Shown piece by piece: positions 26,396-36,096 of a DNA stretch of 64,000 nucleotides; the first letter of the stretch is position 1, and each line of letters begins with the position of its first letter. The notes under the pieces are model-generated. The model saw only the letters and a list, made by a program, of their open reading frames with translations, was not told the DNA's origin and searched no databases. Source of the DNA: Paenibacillus tuaregi (lineage in GTDB: Bacteria > Bacillota > Bacilli > Paenibacillales > Paenibacillaceae); assembly GCF_900086655.1 (NCBI RefSeq), contig NZ_LT575476.1, positions 391,308-455,307 on the forward strand, given 5' to 3'. Both the position numbers and the translations under genes were made by a program.

Positions 26396-29300
26396 GTGAG
26401 TCACTCCGCTTCTATTCAGCAGCAGATGTACACTCGCGAGCGGCGCGGGATTTTTCGTCAGACTGAAGGCTTCGACACCGTAGCCAGATCAGGGGGCCTG
26501 GAGCCGGGTTGGATCAAAAAAGTGCTGCATCCGTTCTGCGTCTATGACGCTCCGGCCGAACTGACGGCCCGCGGGGAGAAGGACGGCGCGGCTTACCCGG
26601 AAGCCGTACACCTCTTTCATACAGACAACGGGGATACGGTGCTGGGCCGGAGTCTGTTTCAGCCAGCCGACTTCACAGGTCTGCGCAGCGCCTTTTTCTC
26701 CCATAACTATGTGATTCCCGCAGCCAGACTGGAGGAATTGGTCCAGGATTACGGTATGTTTTTACACGCCGATTTTGCCCGGGAATATGATATTGGGCAG
26801 GGTGACGAGCTTCCGGCCTTGGATCGCCTTCCCGTCCGGCGGATGGAGACGGGTTCTGTGATAGAGAATCCGTATGAGCTGCTCAAGGAGCTTAAGATTT
26901 CGGAGCCGATGTTCAAGCAGCTGCTGTCTGCAATTCTGTCGGCCGTAACTGGCGGGCGTAAAGTGTACGTGGCACTGGACGTTCCGGCTGCATACATCTC
27001 CGAGGCTGCCCTGCCGCTGATTGAGCTGCTGTATTCGGCTTTGCCGCATCCGGTTCGAAGAGTGCTCGGCTTCGTGTCTTATGCGAAGGAGCCGCAGAGC
27101 CGCAAGGGAATCCATATTTCTTTTGTTGAACGGGGCAGTCTGCGTCCCGGTGACCGTGGTATTGAGAAGGACTATACGTTCGATCTGGCTTCAGGCCGGG
27201 TAACGAATGTGGATCTGGATTGGACTAAGCAGCCTTACTTGGATATGGCCTGGGAGCTGCTGGGCCGGAAGGAGCAGCTTGAGGACTTCCACTGGTTCTC
27301 GGATATTATGCTGCGGGACATGGGCCAGGAGAAGGCTTTGTCCATAACAAGCTATCATGAACTGAGCGTGTTGTACCAGGTGGAAGGCGGCAATGAGGGG
27401 CTGTATGAGAGCCATAAAATATCCGTGCTTCGCGGGATACTGGAGTATCTCCGTCCCGAAGGGGCACTGGCGGCTAAGGAGCGGTTGAACGATCTGTTCC
27501 TTGCCCGGTTCGACCGTGAGTTCGATGCGGTGAAATCGGGGAGGGTGCCTGATCCGGCGATAGCCGAATGTATTAAGGACTACTACCGGATTGATCCGAA
27601 GAACAATGAGCGGCGGGTGGTGGAATATTTCATTCGGGCAGCAGCCAACGCCCGGAAGGAGCCAGCGGCTTTCAGTAAGCTGAATGCGCTGATTGAGAAC
27701 CATCCATCCCTGCGCAAGGCTTATTTTGACCAGGTTCTTAAGGATGACCAGTTGTCTGCACTCCTGTTTGTGCCGTATATCGAGGACCGCTTCCGTTCAG
27801 CTGGAAATGTCCGTGAAGTAGTCAGCGTGATTCAGGAATGGGATCGGTTCTATCCGGGTGTATGGGATAAGAAAGGGCTGCGTGAGCTTGCGCGTTCAGA
27901 AGTGACCAGCAGGCTGCAGCAGGCGAAGGATATAACGGCCGCGGCGGGTGAGGTTCTAGCCATGGTCGATGGACAGCGCGAGCCCTTCAAGGGAGCGAAT
28001 CAGCGCGAGACCGGGGCGGAAAATAAGCGACAGCCTAGACAGCGGGCTAATAACAGCAATACGGCCCCCGAGGCCAAAGAGCTGAGCGGCTGGGACGTAC
28101 TGGATCGGCCTGGACTGAGTGATCAGGGGGAAGCCGGCGGCCATGGCAGCGTTGGGATTATGGCCGACCTGGCGTCAGCGGTCCGGCGTATTCTGCTGGC
28201 CCTGCTGGATATGGAGAAGCTGACCAAAGAAGCCTTGTTAAGTATGGAATTTATCACTTGGGCAGGGACAGGTGATTTTGGCCCGCAGAAGCTGGATGCC
28301 CAGATGAAGTCGAAGCTGGCTGTTCTGAAATCCTTGTATGCCTGGTTTGGTCAGGCGGAGCCGGATGTGCCGGTCTTCGATCAGCTGAAGCCCAAGGAGA
28401 TGGACGAAGTCCAGCGGGTCGGGCGCCGGTGGCTGCGCGCCGAGGTTGGTGCCGGCCAGTTTGATCGTCTGACCCTGGCTTATTACAGAGGCGGCGCGGA
28501 TGATTCCATGGATTACGCGGGTCTCGTAGAAGGGCTGCGGTCTTACGCGGCCGGGCCGGATACGATCTACCGGTTCTTCCAGTGGTCCGAGCGGCAGCCG
28601 TTGTATCTTCGGGGAAGCAAGCTTGCGCCTGCTTATGAGGCAGCTATCATGTCCTATTTCCGGAAGCATGACCGGGATGCATTTAAGAAGCGGGCCAACT
28701 GGAAGGACCACTTTGACAAGGCTGGCCGTGTGCTGAAGCCCGTCTATGAGCGGGCGAAGCAGGAGCTGGCTTCTCCGCTGGCCCGGATGTTCCGGGGAAA
28801 GAGAACTCTCCTGTTCGGCCTGATTGTGGTGCTGCTTGTGGCAGGAATATGGGGAACGCTCCAGCTGACAGGGGCCTTCGACAAGAAGGAACCTGTAGCT
28901 GTGGTTCCCAATGTGCCGGACAAGCCGGTTCAGCAGGGGACGAAGGAGATAGAACCCCTTCTTCCAGAGCGGGCGGTTTATGCGGAGCAGGTGATGGGTA
29001 AGGACGGCAAGGAAGCCACCCGGTTGGTGTTCTTGTTTCAATCCGCGGAGGAATGCCGGGCTTTCACGGCGGACTCCGTAGTGGTGGACACGGGGGATGA
29101 GAAGGCCAAGAAGCAGACTCTCCCTCTGAATAAGTTAAGTCATTCCTGTGCCGAGAAGACCTCTGGTAATGATTCTGAAGGCAGCACGCAGAACTCCGGT
29201 AAGTCCGGGAAGACTTCAGAAAAGGGTGATCCGGGCACTTCAACCGAGGGCGGCACGGAAGCGGATAAAACTTCCGGTTCATCGGCAGGGAATGCCGATA

Positions 29301-29653
29301 TAGGCGATAAATCGGTCACCCAAACGGACAGCGATGGCAGGAAAGACGACGCGAAGTCGGTATCTCAGGCTGGTAAGGCTGGAACTGATGACATAGGGAC
29401 GGGAGCAGCAGGTATGGCAGACTCGGCGAGTACTTCTAATGCTGGCAAATCTGAAGGAGTTAAAAGCCCCTCCTCTGGCAAGGAGGGTCAAGACAAGGGC
29501 CAGGCCTCTTCATTGGCTATTGATCCTAAACGGTATGCGAATCAGGCCACAGCTCTGTTAAGCAAGGCCTACAGCATCCCGTCCGGGAGCCGGTTAAGTG
29601 CAGGTCATCTCGAATTTGAGTTTGTTACCAAACAGGTTAGTAACAAAGAGTGA
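26396..29653 (+). CDS. GAP1-N2-like membrane protein, GTPase partner
   Basis: GTG start directly after the GTPase stop codon. The 1085-aa product begins with the GAP1-N2-like signature QQQMYTRERRGIFRQTEG and VLHPFCVYDAP, proposed for GTPase-associated proteins. It has a helical central region, a single membrane span near residues 802-822, and a low-complexity Ser/Gly/Lys/Asp tail (about 930-1045) before a short conserved-looking end. Likely an effector or activator coupled to the GTPase. A terminator follows at 29850. Confidence 0.75.
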   Translation: MSHSASIQQQMYTRERRGIFRQTEGFDTVARSGGLEPGWIKKVLHPFCVYDAPAELTARGEKDGAAYPEAVHLFHTDNGDTVLGRSLFQPADFTGLRSAFFSHNYVIPAARLEELVQDYGMFLHADFAREYDIGQGDELPALDRLPVRRMETGSVIENPYELLKELKISEPMFKQLLSAILSAVTGGRKVYVALDVPAAYISEAALPLIELLYSALPHPVRRVLGFVSYAKEPQSRKGIHISFVERGSLRPGDRGIEKDYTFDLASGRVTNVDLDWTKQPYLDMAWELLGRKEQLEDFHWFSDIMLRDMGQEKALSITSYHELSVLYQVEGGNEGLYESHKISVLRGILEYLRPEGALAAKERLNDLFLARFDREFDAVKSGRVPDPAIAECIKDYYRIDPKNNERRVVEYFIRAAANARKEPAAFSKLNALIENHPSLRKAYFDQVLKDDQLSALLFVPYIEDRFRSAGNVREVVSVIQEWDRFYPGVWDKKGLRELARSEVTSRLQQAKDITAAAGEVLAMVDGQREPFKGANQRETGAENKRQPRQRANNSNTAPEAKELSGWDVLDRPGLSDQGEAGGHGSVGIMADLASAVRRILLALLDMEKLTKEALLSMEFITWAGTGDFGPQKLDAQMKSKLAVLKSLYAWFGQAEPDVPVFDQLKPKEMDEVQRVGRRWLRAEVGAGQFDRLTLAYYRGGADDSMDYAGLVEGLRSYAAGPDTIYRFFQWSERQPLYLRGSKLAPAYEAAIMSYFRKHDRDAFKKRANWKDHFDKAGRVLKPVYERAKQELASPLARMFRGKRTLLFGLIVVLLVAGIWGTLQLTGAFDKKEPVAVVPNVPDKPVQQGTKEIEPLLPERAVYAEQVMGKDGKEATRLVFLFQSAEECRAFTADSVVVDTGDEKAKKQTLPLNKLSHSCAEKTSGNDSEGSTQNSGKSGKTSEKGDPGTSTEGGTEADKTSGSSAGNADIGDKSVTQTDSDGRKDDAKSVSQAGKAGTDDIGTGAAGMADSASTSNAGKSEGVKSPSSGKEGQDKGQASSLAIDPKRYANQATALLSKAYSIPSGSRLSAGHLEFEFVTKQVSNKE

Positions 29654-29849
29654 CAGGTCTCTTTTCATCCGATTAACTTCATCCGTCCCGATTCATATGG
29701 CTTTAAACAGCTGAAGTCTGGGAATAAGTACGATCGACTGCGCTACTTGGGTTAAATCAGTGAGTATAGTATAGCTACACGAAGTTAGATACAGTTAAAT
29801 GCAGCTAAAATCAACTAACAGCAACTAACAGCAACTATTGCAATTCCCA

Positions 29850-29894
29850 CCCCTTATCTGGAGCCTGTTCGCACAGCACGGATAAGGGGTTTTT
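29850..29894 (+). terminator. Terminator of the tubulin/GTPase operon
   Basis: CCCCTTATC pairs with GATAAGGGG and is followed by TTTTT, about 200 bp after the GAP1-like gene. Confidence 0.75.
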
Positions 29895-30062
29895 AATATT
29901 CGCATTTTACTATTATTTATTTGATATAAGAGATATACGAATATAATTAATGCACAAAACACGAACATTAAAGGATTATTAATTTGACACATTCGTGTTT
30001 TTGTTTTATATTCATCTTGTTGCCTTGTTCAACATCATGAATTTGAAAATTTATCGCTGTTA

Positions 30063-30133
30063 CTGTTCGTATATCCCCGATAATACGGTTTGGGGGTTTC
30101 TACAAGGGACCATAAATTCCTGGCTACGAATAG
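30063..30133 (+). promoter_or_regulatory. Purine riboswitch aptamer
   Basis: The fold is complete: P1 CTGTTCGTA / TACGAATAG, J1/2 with TATC, P2 CCCGA...TTGGG with loop TAATACGG, J2/3 GTTTCTAC, P3 AAGGGA / TTCCTG with loop CCATAAA, and J3/1 GCTAC. The specificity position is C as in guanine/xanthine aptamers. The preceding nucleotide is G where A is usual. It lies about 120 bp upstream of an FAD oxidoreductase start codon. Confidence 0.85.
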
Positions 30134-30173
30134 GGTGCTGCCGCATACCTATTCATGTAGTCAGGTTTTTTTT
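30119..30173 (+). terminator. Riboswitch expression-platform terminator
   Basis: CCTGGCTAC plus GAATAGG pair with CCTATTC plus GTAGTCAGG, followed by eight T residues. The 5' arm uses the P3', J3/1 and P1' strand of the aptamer, so aptamer and terminator exclude each other. Ligand binding should prevent termination (on-type). Confidence 0.8.
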
Positions 30174-30251
30174 CGTGGAATTTTAACTTTTATTTAGGTT
30201 TAGGAAGAATTAGAGAAGCATTTGAACGATACCCACACCTTAGGAGGAACC

Positions 30252-31691
30252 ATGAGTAAATATGATGTGATCGTCGTAGGTGCCGGACCGGCAGGGATTT
30301 TTGCATGTTATGAATTGAGCCTTAAGGCTCCGCATTGGAAAGTACTGCTCGTGGATAAAGGGCATGATATTTATAAACGCCGCTGTCCGATCCTGGAAGA
30401 GAAGATTAAGCTTTGCCCGCCGGCTGCCGGAAAGAAGGAGTTCGCCGGATGTCTACCGGCCTGCTCGATTACTGCAGGCTTTGGGGGCGCTGGAGCGTAC
30501 AGCGACGGTAAATTCAATATCACAACCGAGTTCGGCGGATGGATGACGGATTATGTGGCTCCCTCCAAAGTGCTCGAATTGATTAAATATGTGGATGGTA
30601 TTAATTTGAAGCACGGGGCAACACCACAAATTACCGATCCGATGACTCAGGCTATTCGGGAGATTGAACAGCGCGGATATGCGGCTGGGCTTAAGCTGCT
30701 GAGGGCGCAGGTGCGCCACCTCGGCACAGAACAGAATCTGGAGATTCTTAAATCGATCTATGAGTATCTTAAGACCCGTATCGATATGGCCTTTAAAACC
30801 GAGGTGGAAGATATCCTGACGGTCAAGGATGAGTCGGGGGAACTCCGGGCGCGCGGAATTACATTGAGGAACGGGGAGGTCCATGAGGCGGACCTGGTGA
30901 TGATCGCTCCTGGACGGGATGGCTCGGCATGGCTTACAGACATTTTGAAGAGGCGCCGTCTGAGAATGTACAACAATCAGGTGGATGTTGGAGTGCGGGT
31001 AGAGACCTCCGATGTGGTCATGAGAGAGATCAATGAACATTTGTATGAGGGGAAATTCATCTATAACACTTCGGTGGGAACACGGGTGCGGACTTTCTGC
31101 AGCAATCCTTCAGGTCATGTGGTTGTAGAGAATCACAGCGGGGTTATGGCTGCCAACGGCCATTCCTACAAAGACCCTGCACTCGGCTCTTCGAATACGA
31201 ACTTTGCTCTGCTAGTTTCCCATAAGTTCACAGAGCCTTTTGACAAGCCGAATGAGTATGCCCGTGAAATTTGTCAGCGGGCCAACGATTTGTCGAACGG
31301 CGGGGTTATTGTGCAGAAGTACGGCGACATTATCCGTGGACGCCGTTCCACAGAGAGTCGAATTGCGGAAGGCTTCCTTGAGCCGACCTTGAAGGAGGCT
31401 GTGCCGGGTGATCTTGGACTTGTGCTTCCTTACAATACGATGAAGAGCCTGATCGAGATGGTTGAGGCACTGGAGAAGGTTACACCGGGGATTGCTTCAG
31501 AGCATACCTTGTTCTACGGAGTGGAAGCGAAGTTCTACTCCGCCCGCCCGAAGCTGGATGAGACGCTGGAGACGGAGATCAAGGGCTTGTACTGCGGAGG
31601 GGATGGCGCCGGGATTACCCGGGGGCTTGCCCAGGCAGGTGCAGCAGGAGTGTGGATCGCCCGGGGCATGATGGATAAGGCGGGAGTATAG
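30252..31691 (+). CDS. FAD-dependent oxidoreductase (COG2509-like)
   Basis: The ATG at 30252 follows AGGAGGAACC. The 479-aa product has an FAD-binding Rossmann motif VVGAGPAGIFACYEL (about residues 7-21), GAGAYSDGKFN in the middle and GLYCGGDGAGITRGLAQA near the end, matching the 'uncharacterised FAD-dependent dehydrogenase' group. The reaction is unknown. Control by a purine riboswitch implies involvement in guanine or related purine use. Terminator follows. Confidence 0.85.
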   Translation: MSKYDVIVVGAGPAGIFACYELSLKAPHWKVLLVDKGHDIYKRRCPILEEKIKLCPPAAGKKEFAGCLPACSITAGFGGAGAYSDGKFNITTEFGGWMTDYVAPSKVLELIKYVDGINLKHGATPQITDPMTQAIREIEQRGYAAGLKLLRAQVRHLGTEQNLEILKSIYEYLKTRIDMAFKTEVEDILTVKDESGELRARGITLRNGEVHEADLVMIAPGRDGSAWLTDILKRRRLRMYNNQVDVGVRVETSDVVMREINEHLYEGKFIYNTSVGTRVRTFCSNPSGHVVVENHSGVMAANGHSYKDPALGSSNTNFALLVSHKFTEPFDKPNEYAREICQRANDLSNGGVIVQKYGDIIRGRRSTESRIAEGFLEPTLKEAVPGDLGLVLPYNTMKSLIEMVEALEKVTPGIASEHTLFYGVEAKFYSARPKLDETLETEIKGLYCGGDGAGITRGLAQAGAAGVWIARGMMDKAGV

Positions 31692-31763
31692 GGGGCTTAA
31701 TGAGCTGTACAGATGCTGCTCGCTTGTCTGCAACCTTTTGCTAATAAAAAATACACTGAATAG

Positions 31764-31797
31764 TACCGCTGTGCCCTTAGGCAGGCGGTATCTTTTT
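31764..31797 (+). terminator. Rho-independent terminator
   Basis: TACCGC pairs with GCGGTA around an inner stem and is followed by TCTTTTTT, after the FAD oxidoreductase gene. Confidence 0.65.
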
Positions 31798-31983
31798 TGT
31801 GTGCGGCTTCGGCACCTTCAAGGTGACCATAAAGTATCTATATAAGTTAAGTTAATGATTTGCATGTATGACAGACTGTGAAATGTTCGTTATCAAGAAT
31901 TTCATTGCAAATTAGAATTGGATCATCTATTATGGATATAATAAGTCTATATTAGTGATAATCATGAGAAGGGAGGGGGAAAC

Positions 31984-32457
31984 TTGCAGTTCTCCAAAAG
32001 TACAGATTATGCCCTACACGCCTTAATTCATCTGGGAAACTCGGAGCGTTGCAATAACATCGGGATCAAGGAATTATCCGGGACACTTGGCGTTTCCGAA
32101 AGCTATTTATCCAAAATCATGTCCAAGCTGAGGCAGGATGGAATCGTACGTGCTGTGCCAGGAGTGAACGGTGGTTACGAGCTCGCACGGCCTGCGGAGC
32201 AGATTACGTTTCTTGATGTGATTCAAGTGATTGAAGGAAGACAGAAGTTATTCGTATGCTCCAATTCGAGTTCGCGGCAGCATCGGTTGTTAGCGGAAGA
32301 GGAGGCTGCACAGCGGGAAATGAAACATCCGGAAAAAAAGGAATGCTGGGTTGAGAAAGTTATGTACGGGGCTGAACAGCAACTGTACCAATATTTGCGG
32401 GAACACACGATCCAGTCGGTACTGGATGAAGCTTTCAAGCGTTGTACCCATAAGTGA
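31984..32457 (+). CDS. Rrf2 family transcriptional regulator
   Basis: TTG start preceded by GGAGGGGG. The 157-aa product opens MQFSKSTDYALHALIHL and has the Rrf2 winged helix with LSGTLGVSESYLSKIMSKLRQDG. Two cysteines (FVCSN and KKECWV) may ligate a cluster or sense oxidants, though the classic three-Cys set is not obvious. It heads a cluster with a reductase remnant and an MFS exporter and probably controls it. Confidence 0.85.
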   Translation: MQFSKSTDYALHALIHLGNSERCNNIGIKELSGTLGVSESYLSKIMSKLRQDGIVRAVPGVNGGYELARPAEQITFLDVIQVIEGRQKLFVCSNSSSRQHRLLAEEEAAQREMKHPEKKECWVEKVMYGAEQQLYQYLREHTIQSVLDEAFKRCTHK

Positions 32458-32756
32458 AACAAGAAGTGATACGCCTCTTGTGCTTTAATTATGGATATTA
32501 TGGATCATTAATAGTCATATTTAAGAGGCGTAAACAAGTGTCTCTGTTCGACTTGCCGCAGGCATTCGGATGCGGAATCTCGGAAGACGGGGTGATCATC
32601 GTTGATGAATTTGGCAAAACGCACATTTCGGAAATCTATAACGCTGGGGATGCAGCTTCCCGACTGCATCAGGCTATTACCGTGCTTAGACAGGCGCGTT
32701 TGTTGCTGTGGTCATCAACAATAACTGAATACAGAGAATTGGGGGAGAAAAAATGA
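32454..32756 (+). pseudogene. Truncated pyridine nucleotide-disulfide reductase remnant
   Basis: The frame (100 codons) overlaps the Rrf2 stop and the MFS start. Residues about 42-90, including GVIIVDEFGKTHISEIYNAGDAAS, match the FAD-binding C-terminal half of thioredoxin-reductase-like enzymes. The N-terminal half, with the first FAD motif and the redox Cys pair, is missing and the first 40 residues look unrelated. Most likely a deletion remnant. Confidence 0.6.
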
Positions 32757-34186
32757 GCACGACAACTAATAATAAGCGCGGCCCGATCATGTTTGCCCTG
32801 ATTATCGGCATGTTCGTCGCCGCTTTGAATGAGACGCTAATGGGCAATGCCCTTCCCGAATTGATGAAATCGTTCGAAGTATCTGCGGCAACGGTCCAGT
32901 GGCTGTCGACCGCCTACATGCTCGTCGTTGGTGTGCTTGTACCGGTAACTGCAATCCTGCAGCAATTGTTCACGACACGGCAAATATTTCTGTCGGCTAT
33001 GGGCCTGTTCTTCGTGGGAACGGTCACCTCGGCAGTGTCGCCGGAATTCGGGGTGCTGCTTGTCGGGCGGATTATCCAAGCGATCGGAACCGGCATGCTG
33101 CTGCCGCTTGTCATGAACGTCATTATGACCATTTATCCACCAGAAAAGCGGGGAGGCGCAATGGGGATGTTAGGGCTCGTCGTCATGTTCGCACCGGCGA
33201 TTGGTCCAACTATATCAGGTTTAATCGTTGACGGGCTTTCATGGCGTTGGCTGTTTTACCTTGTCATACCGTTTGCGCTGCTCTCCATTATTATAGGAGC
33301 CGTTGTCTTGAAGAATGTATGGGAAGTGACGAATCCGCGAGTGGACTTCTTATCTATAGTATTGTCGACGATCGGCTTTGGCGGAATTGTCTATGGGTTC
33401 AGCAGTGCAGGGGATCACGGCTGGTCGCAGCCGGAAGTTATATGGACGATCGTAGCGGGTGGTGCAGCGTTGGTGCTATTCATCTGGAGACAGCTAATAT
33501 TGAAGCAGCCTGTCATGGATCTACATGCATTTAAATATCCGACCTTTGCCCTTGTTGCGGTGCTGCTGTTTGTGCTTATGATGACCTTCTTCTCATCCGC
33601 CATCATGCTCCCGATGTTTATGCAAGGCGTACTTCTGGTAACGGCATTCAAGTCCGGTTTGATCCTTCTTCCTGGCGGGATTATCAATGGGTTCATGGCC
33701 CCGGTCTCCGGCAAGCTGTTTGACAAGTTTGGGCCGCGTGTTCTGGTCATCCCAGGATTGATCATTGTCGTCATCTCATTGTGGCAATTTACCCGCTTCG
33801 ACGAAACGACGAGCACTGGCTTTCTTATAGCTGTTCACATTGCGCTGATGATTGGCATCGCGCTAGTTATGATGCCTGCACAGACGGCTGGACTTAACCA
33901 GTTACCAAGCCATCTGCACCCGCACGGGACAGCGATCCTGAATACACTGCAGCAGGTCTCCGGCGCAATTGGCACTGCCCTGTATATCAGTATTATGTCA
34001 AGCGGGCAGAAGCAGTATTTGAGCGGTGCAAGCGATCCGCAGGCTCCGGCGGAAATCGCCAAAGGACTCGCAGCCGGGATCAACAACGCATTCTGGTTCG
34101 GCTTCATCATCGCGCTCGTTGCGCTCGTGCTCGGTCTCTTCATCCGTAAAGAAAAATCGCCGGAGCAGGAACAGGCGGCTGGATGA
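32753..34186 (+). CDS. MFS multidrug exporter, DHA2 (EmrB/QacA) type
   Basis: The 477-aa protein has about 14 hydrophobic segments and DHA2 signatures: LNETLMGNALPEL in the first helix and GRIIQAIGTGMLLPL near residue 105. It exports drugs or toxic compounds by proton antiport. Preceded by GGGGGAG, overlapping the reductase remnant. Likely regulated by the upstream Rrf2 protein. Confidence 0.87.
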   Translation: MSTTTNNKRGPIMFALIIGMFVAALNETLMGNALPELMKSFEVSAATVQWLSTAYMLVVGVLVPVTAILQQLFTTRQIFLSAMGLFFVGTVTSAVSPEFGVLLVGRIIQAIGTGMLLPLVMNVIMTIYPPEKRGGAMGMLGLVVMFAPAIGPTISGLIVDGLSWRWLFYLVIPFALLSIIIGAVVLKNVWEVTNPRVDFLSIVLSTIGFGGIVYGFSSAGDHGWSQPEVIWTIVAGGAALVLFIWRQLILKQPVMDLHAFKYPTFALVAVLLFVLMMTFFSSAIMLPMFMQGVLLVTAFKSGLILLPGGIINGFMAPVSGKLFDKFGPRVLVIPGLIIVVISLWQFTRFDETTSTGFLIAVHIALMIGIALVMMPAQTAGLNQLPSHLHPHGTAILNTLQQVSGAIGTALYISIMSSGQKQYLSGASDPQAPAEIAKGLAAGINNAFWFGFIIALVALVLGLFIRKEKSPEQEQAAG

Positions 34187-34242
34187 ATGACACCGTTCGT
34201 TTGGGAATTTCATAAATCATAAGGAAAGCGTGGGGAATACTC

Positions 34243-35121
34243 ATGAACGATTTTTTTAATGCAGCTCTATGGGAAAAAGTGTGGAAAGACGAGTCCGATG
34301 TGAAAATCGACAGGATGAAGAAGAGTGGAATCGATCCTACCAGGTCTTTTGACCATAAGGCCAAGACCTTCAACGAACAATCGCTTAGCGAAGAGGGAAA
34401 AAAACGAACGAAACGAATCATGAACTGGCTTGAAAGACAAGGAGTTCAATTCGAGAACAGCTCCATTCTGGATATTGGCGCCGCTTCAGGCGTGTTCGCA
34501 GTGCCGTTCGCGGAGCGAGGGGCCCGTGTAACCGCCGTAGAGACTTCTCCCCCGCTGATCGAATTGCTGGAAGAAAACATCTCGAGCTTCGCCGAAGATC
34601 AGGTGAAGATTGTTCCTGTACCGTTTGAAGATATTGACGTAGAGGCCAAGGGCTGGAACCAGGCCTTCGATCTCGTCTTTGTCTCGATGAGTCCGGTCGT
34701 TCACAATTGGGAGAGCGTGGAGAAGGTGCTTAAGTGTGCTCGAAAGTTCTGTTATATCAGTATGCCGGTACTTCATACAGAGCACAGCCTAGTGAAGGAG
34801 GTTTGGCCGCTCGTCACCGGTCAACCCTACCATTCGAAACTTACGGAAATGGGATATTTATTGCATCTGCTGTATCTTAAAGGTTATGCATACGAATCGT
34901 TGATCACGCACGAAGGGAAAACGACGGAAGTCTCCAGAGAAGCAGCGTTGCAGGAAGCAATGACTTGGCTTGGCCACCACCACCTGCCTGTTGACGAGCG
35001 GAATCGGAAGATCATTGTCGGCTATCTGGAGCAGGCCTATCCGTCCGGCAAAATCGTCATTCAGGAGGGAGAACGTTTTGGCAAAGTACTGATTCGATTG
35101 CAGGATCAGAACATGTATTAG
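34243..35121 (+). CDS. Class I SAM-dependent methyltransferase
   Basis: The 292-aa protein has motif I ILDIGAASGVFAVPFAERG (about residues 75-93), then AVETSPPL (acidic loop) and FDLVFVSMSPV. The first 60 residues are helical. Substrate unknown. It follows the MFS gene by 56 bp and may belong to the same transcript, ending at a terminator. Confidence 0.8.
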   Translation: MNDFFNAALWEKVWKDESDVKIDRMKKSGIDPTRSFDHKAKTFNEQSLSEEGKKRTKRIMNWLERQGVQFENSSILDIGAASGVFAVPFAERGARVTAVETSPPLIELLEENISSFAEDQVKIVPVPFEDIDVEAKGWNQAFDLVFVSMSPVVHNWESVEKVLKCARKFCYISMPVLHTEHSLVKEVWPLVTGQPYHSKLTEMGYLLHLLYLKGYAYESLITHEGKTTEVSREAALQEAMTWLGHHHLPVDERNRKIIVGYLEQAYPSGKIVIQEGERFGKVLIRLQDQNMY

Positions 35122-35128
35122 AGAGAGG

Positions 35129-35180
35129 AAACAGCGACAACCGTGGACGAGAACATAAAGTCCCGGATTGTCGCTGTTTT
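35129..35180 (+). terminator. Rho-independent terminator
   Basis: AACAGCGACAA pairs with TTGTCGCTGTT and is followed by a T-rich tail, immediately after the methyltransferase gene. Confidence 0.7.
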
Positions 35181-35247
35181 ATTGAATTATAAACCTCTCT
35201 TATTATCTATGAAGGCTTCATCTCTGGAGGCTCTGAATCACTTCTAC

Positions 35248-36096
35248 CTATTCGTAATATCCTTCCGTTGATTTGCGAAATTGTTTGAATTGATTCGCAT
35301 CGTGCCCGAACCACACTTGGGAATTTGTTCGGGCAGCTAGTGTACGGATCTTTTCAACGGTGTTCCGGTAGCCGATCGAATCGTATATGATGCCCGGTGG
35401 CTTGACAGGTGGACCATAACTCTCTGCCGTATAAATAGTATCGGAAGCGAGGATTATGCCGCCTGTTTCCGGCATTTCAATGTGCAATCCTAACATGCCC
35501 CAGGCATGGCCGCTGCCAAAATTAACAATTTTGATGCCTTCAGCTAGATCCAGGCTGTCTTCATTGCGTTTGACGGTCCGCCATTGCAATTGGTTTTTGA
35601 TCCAAGCATCGATGTCCGCCCACACATAGGCCCCTTCCTTTTGGTTACGGGCATAGCTTTGCAGCGTGCCATTCAGTTCATCTTCATGGACGATAATCGT
35701 AGCGTTCGTGAAGATCTCCAAACACCCGGCATGATCCAGATGCAAATGAGAGGCAACAACATATTTGATTTCTTCAGGTCTAATATGGAGCTGCTCCAGC
35801 CGGTTATGCAGGTAGCATTCCTCGCTCGCCACCCACGGGAACGCCTGCTGAGTGTATTGGGTCCAGCGTCCTTCACTGCCCATGGAGTTCGGGTTGCAAG
35901 CCGTATCGAACAAAATTTTCCCCTCTGGATGATCAATCAATACCGTATAGATCGGAAATTCCACGAACTGTGTTGGTGCATTAGGATTCCTGATCGTAGC
36001 TGGGTTATGCATGGCGATCATCCAATTTTTATCCATGCTCATACGACCATTATCCATCACATACAGCTTGGGGCGGGCTTTATTAATATTCGGCAT
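35248..36096 (-). CDS. MBL-fold N-acyl homoserine lactonase-like hydrolase
   Basis: The 282-aa protein carries the metallo-beta-lactamase zinc motif HLHLDH (within VVASHLHLDHAG) and later GHAWGMLGLHI, plus a C-terminal GHDAN histidine, the lactonase set. It resembles the AHL-lactonase family; actual lactone preference is unproven. Start has AGGAG nine bases upstream. Divergent from an HxlR regulator with operator-like palindromes between them. Confidence 0.78.
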   Translation of the reverse strand: MPNINKARPKLYVMDNGRMSMDKNWMIAMHNPATIRNPNAPTQFVEFPIYTVLIDHPEGKILFDTACNPNSMGSEGRWTQYTQQAFPWVASEECYLHNRLEQLHIRPEEIKYVVASHLHLDHAGCLEIFTNATIIVHEDELNGTLQSYARNQKEGAYVWADIDAWIKNQLQWRTVKRNEDSLDLAEGIKIVNFGSGHAWGMLGLHIEMPETGGIILASDTIYTAESYGPPVKPPGIIYDSIGYRNTVEKIRTLAARTNSQVWFGHDANQFKQFRKSTEGYYE

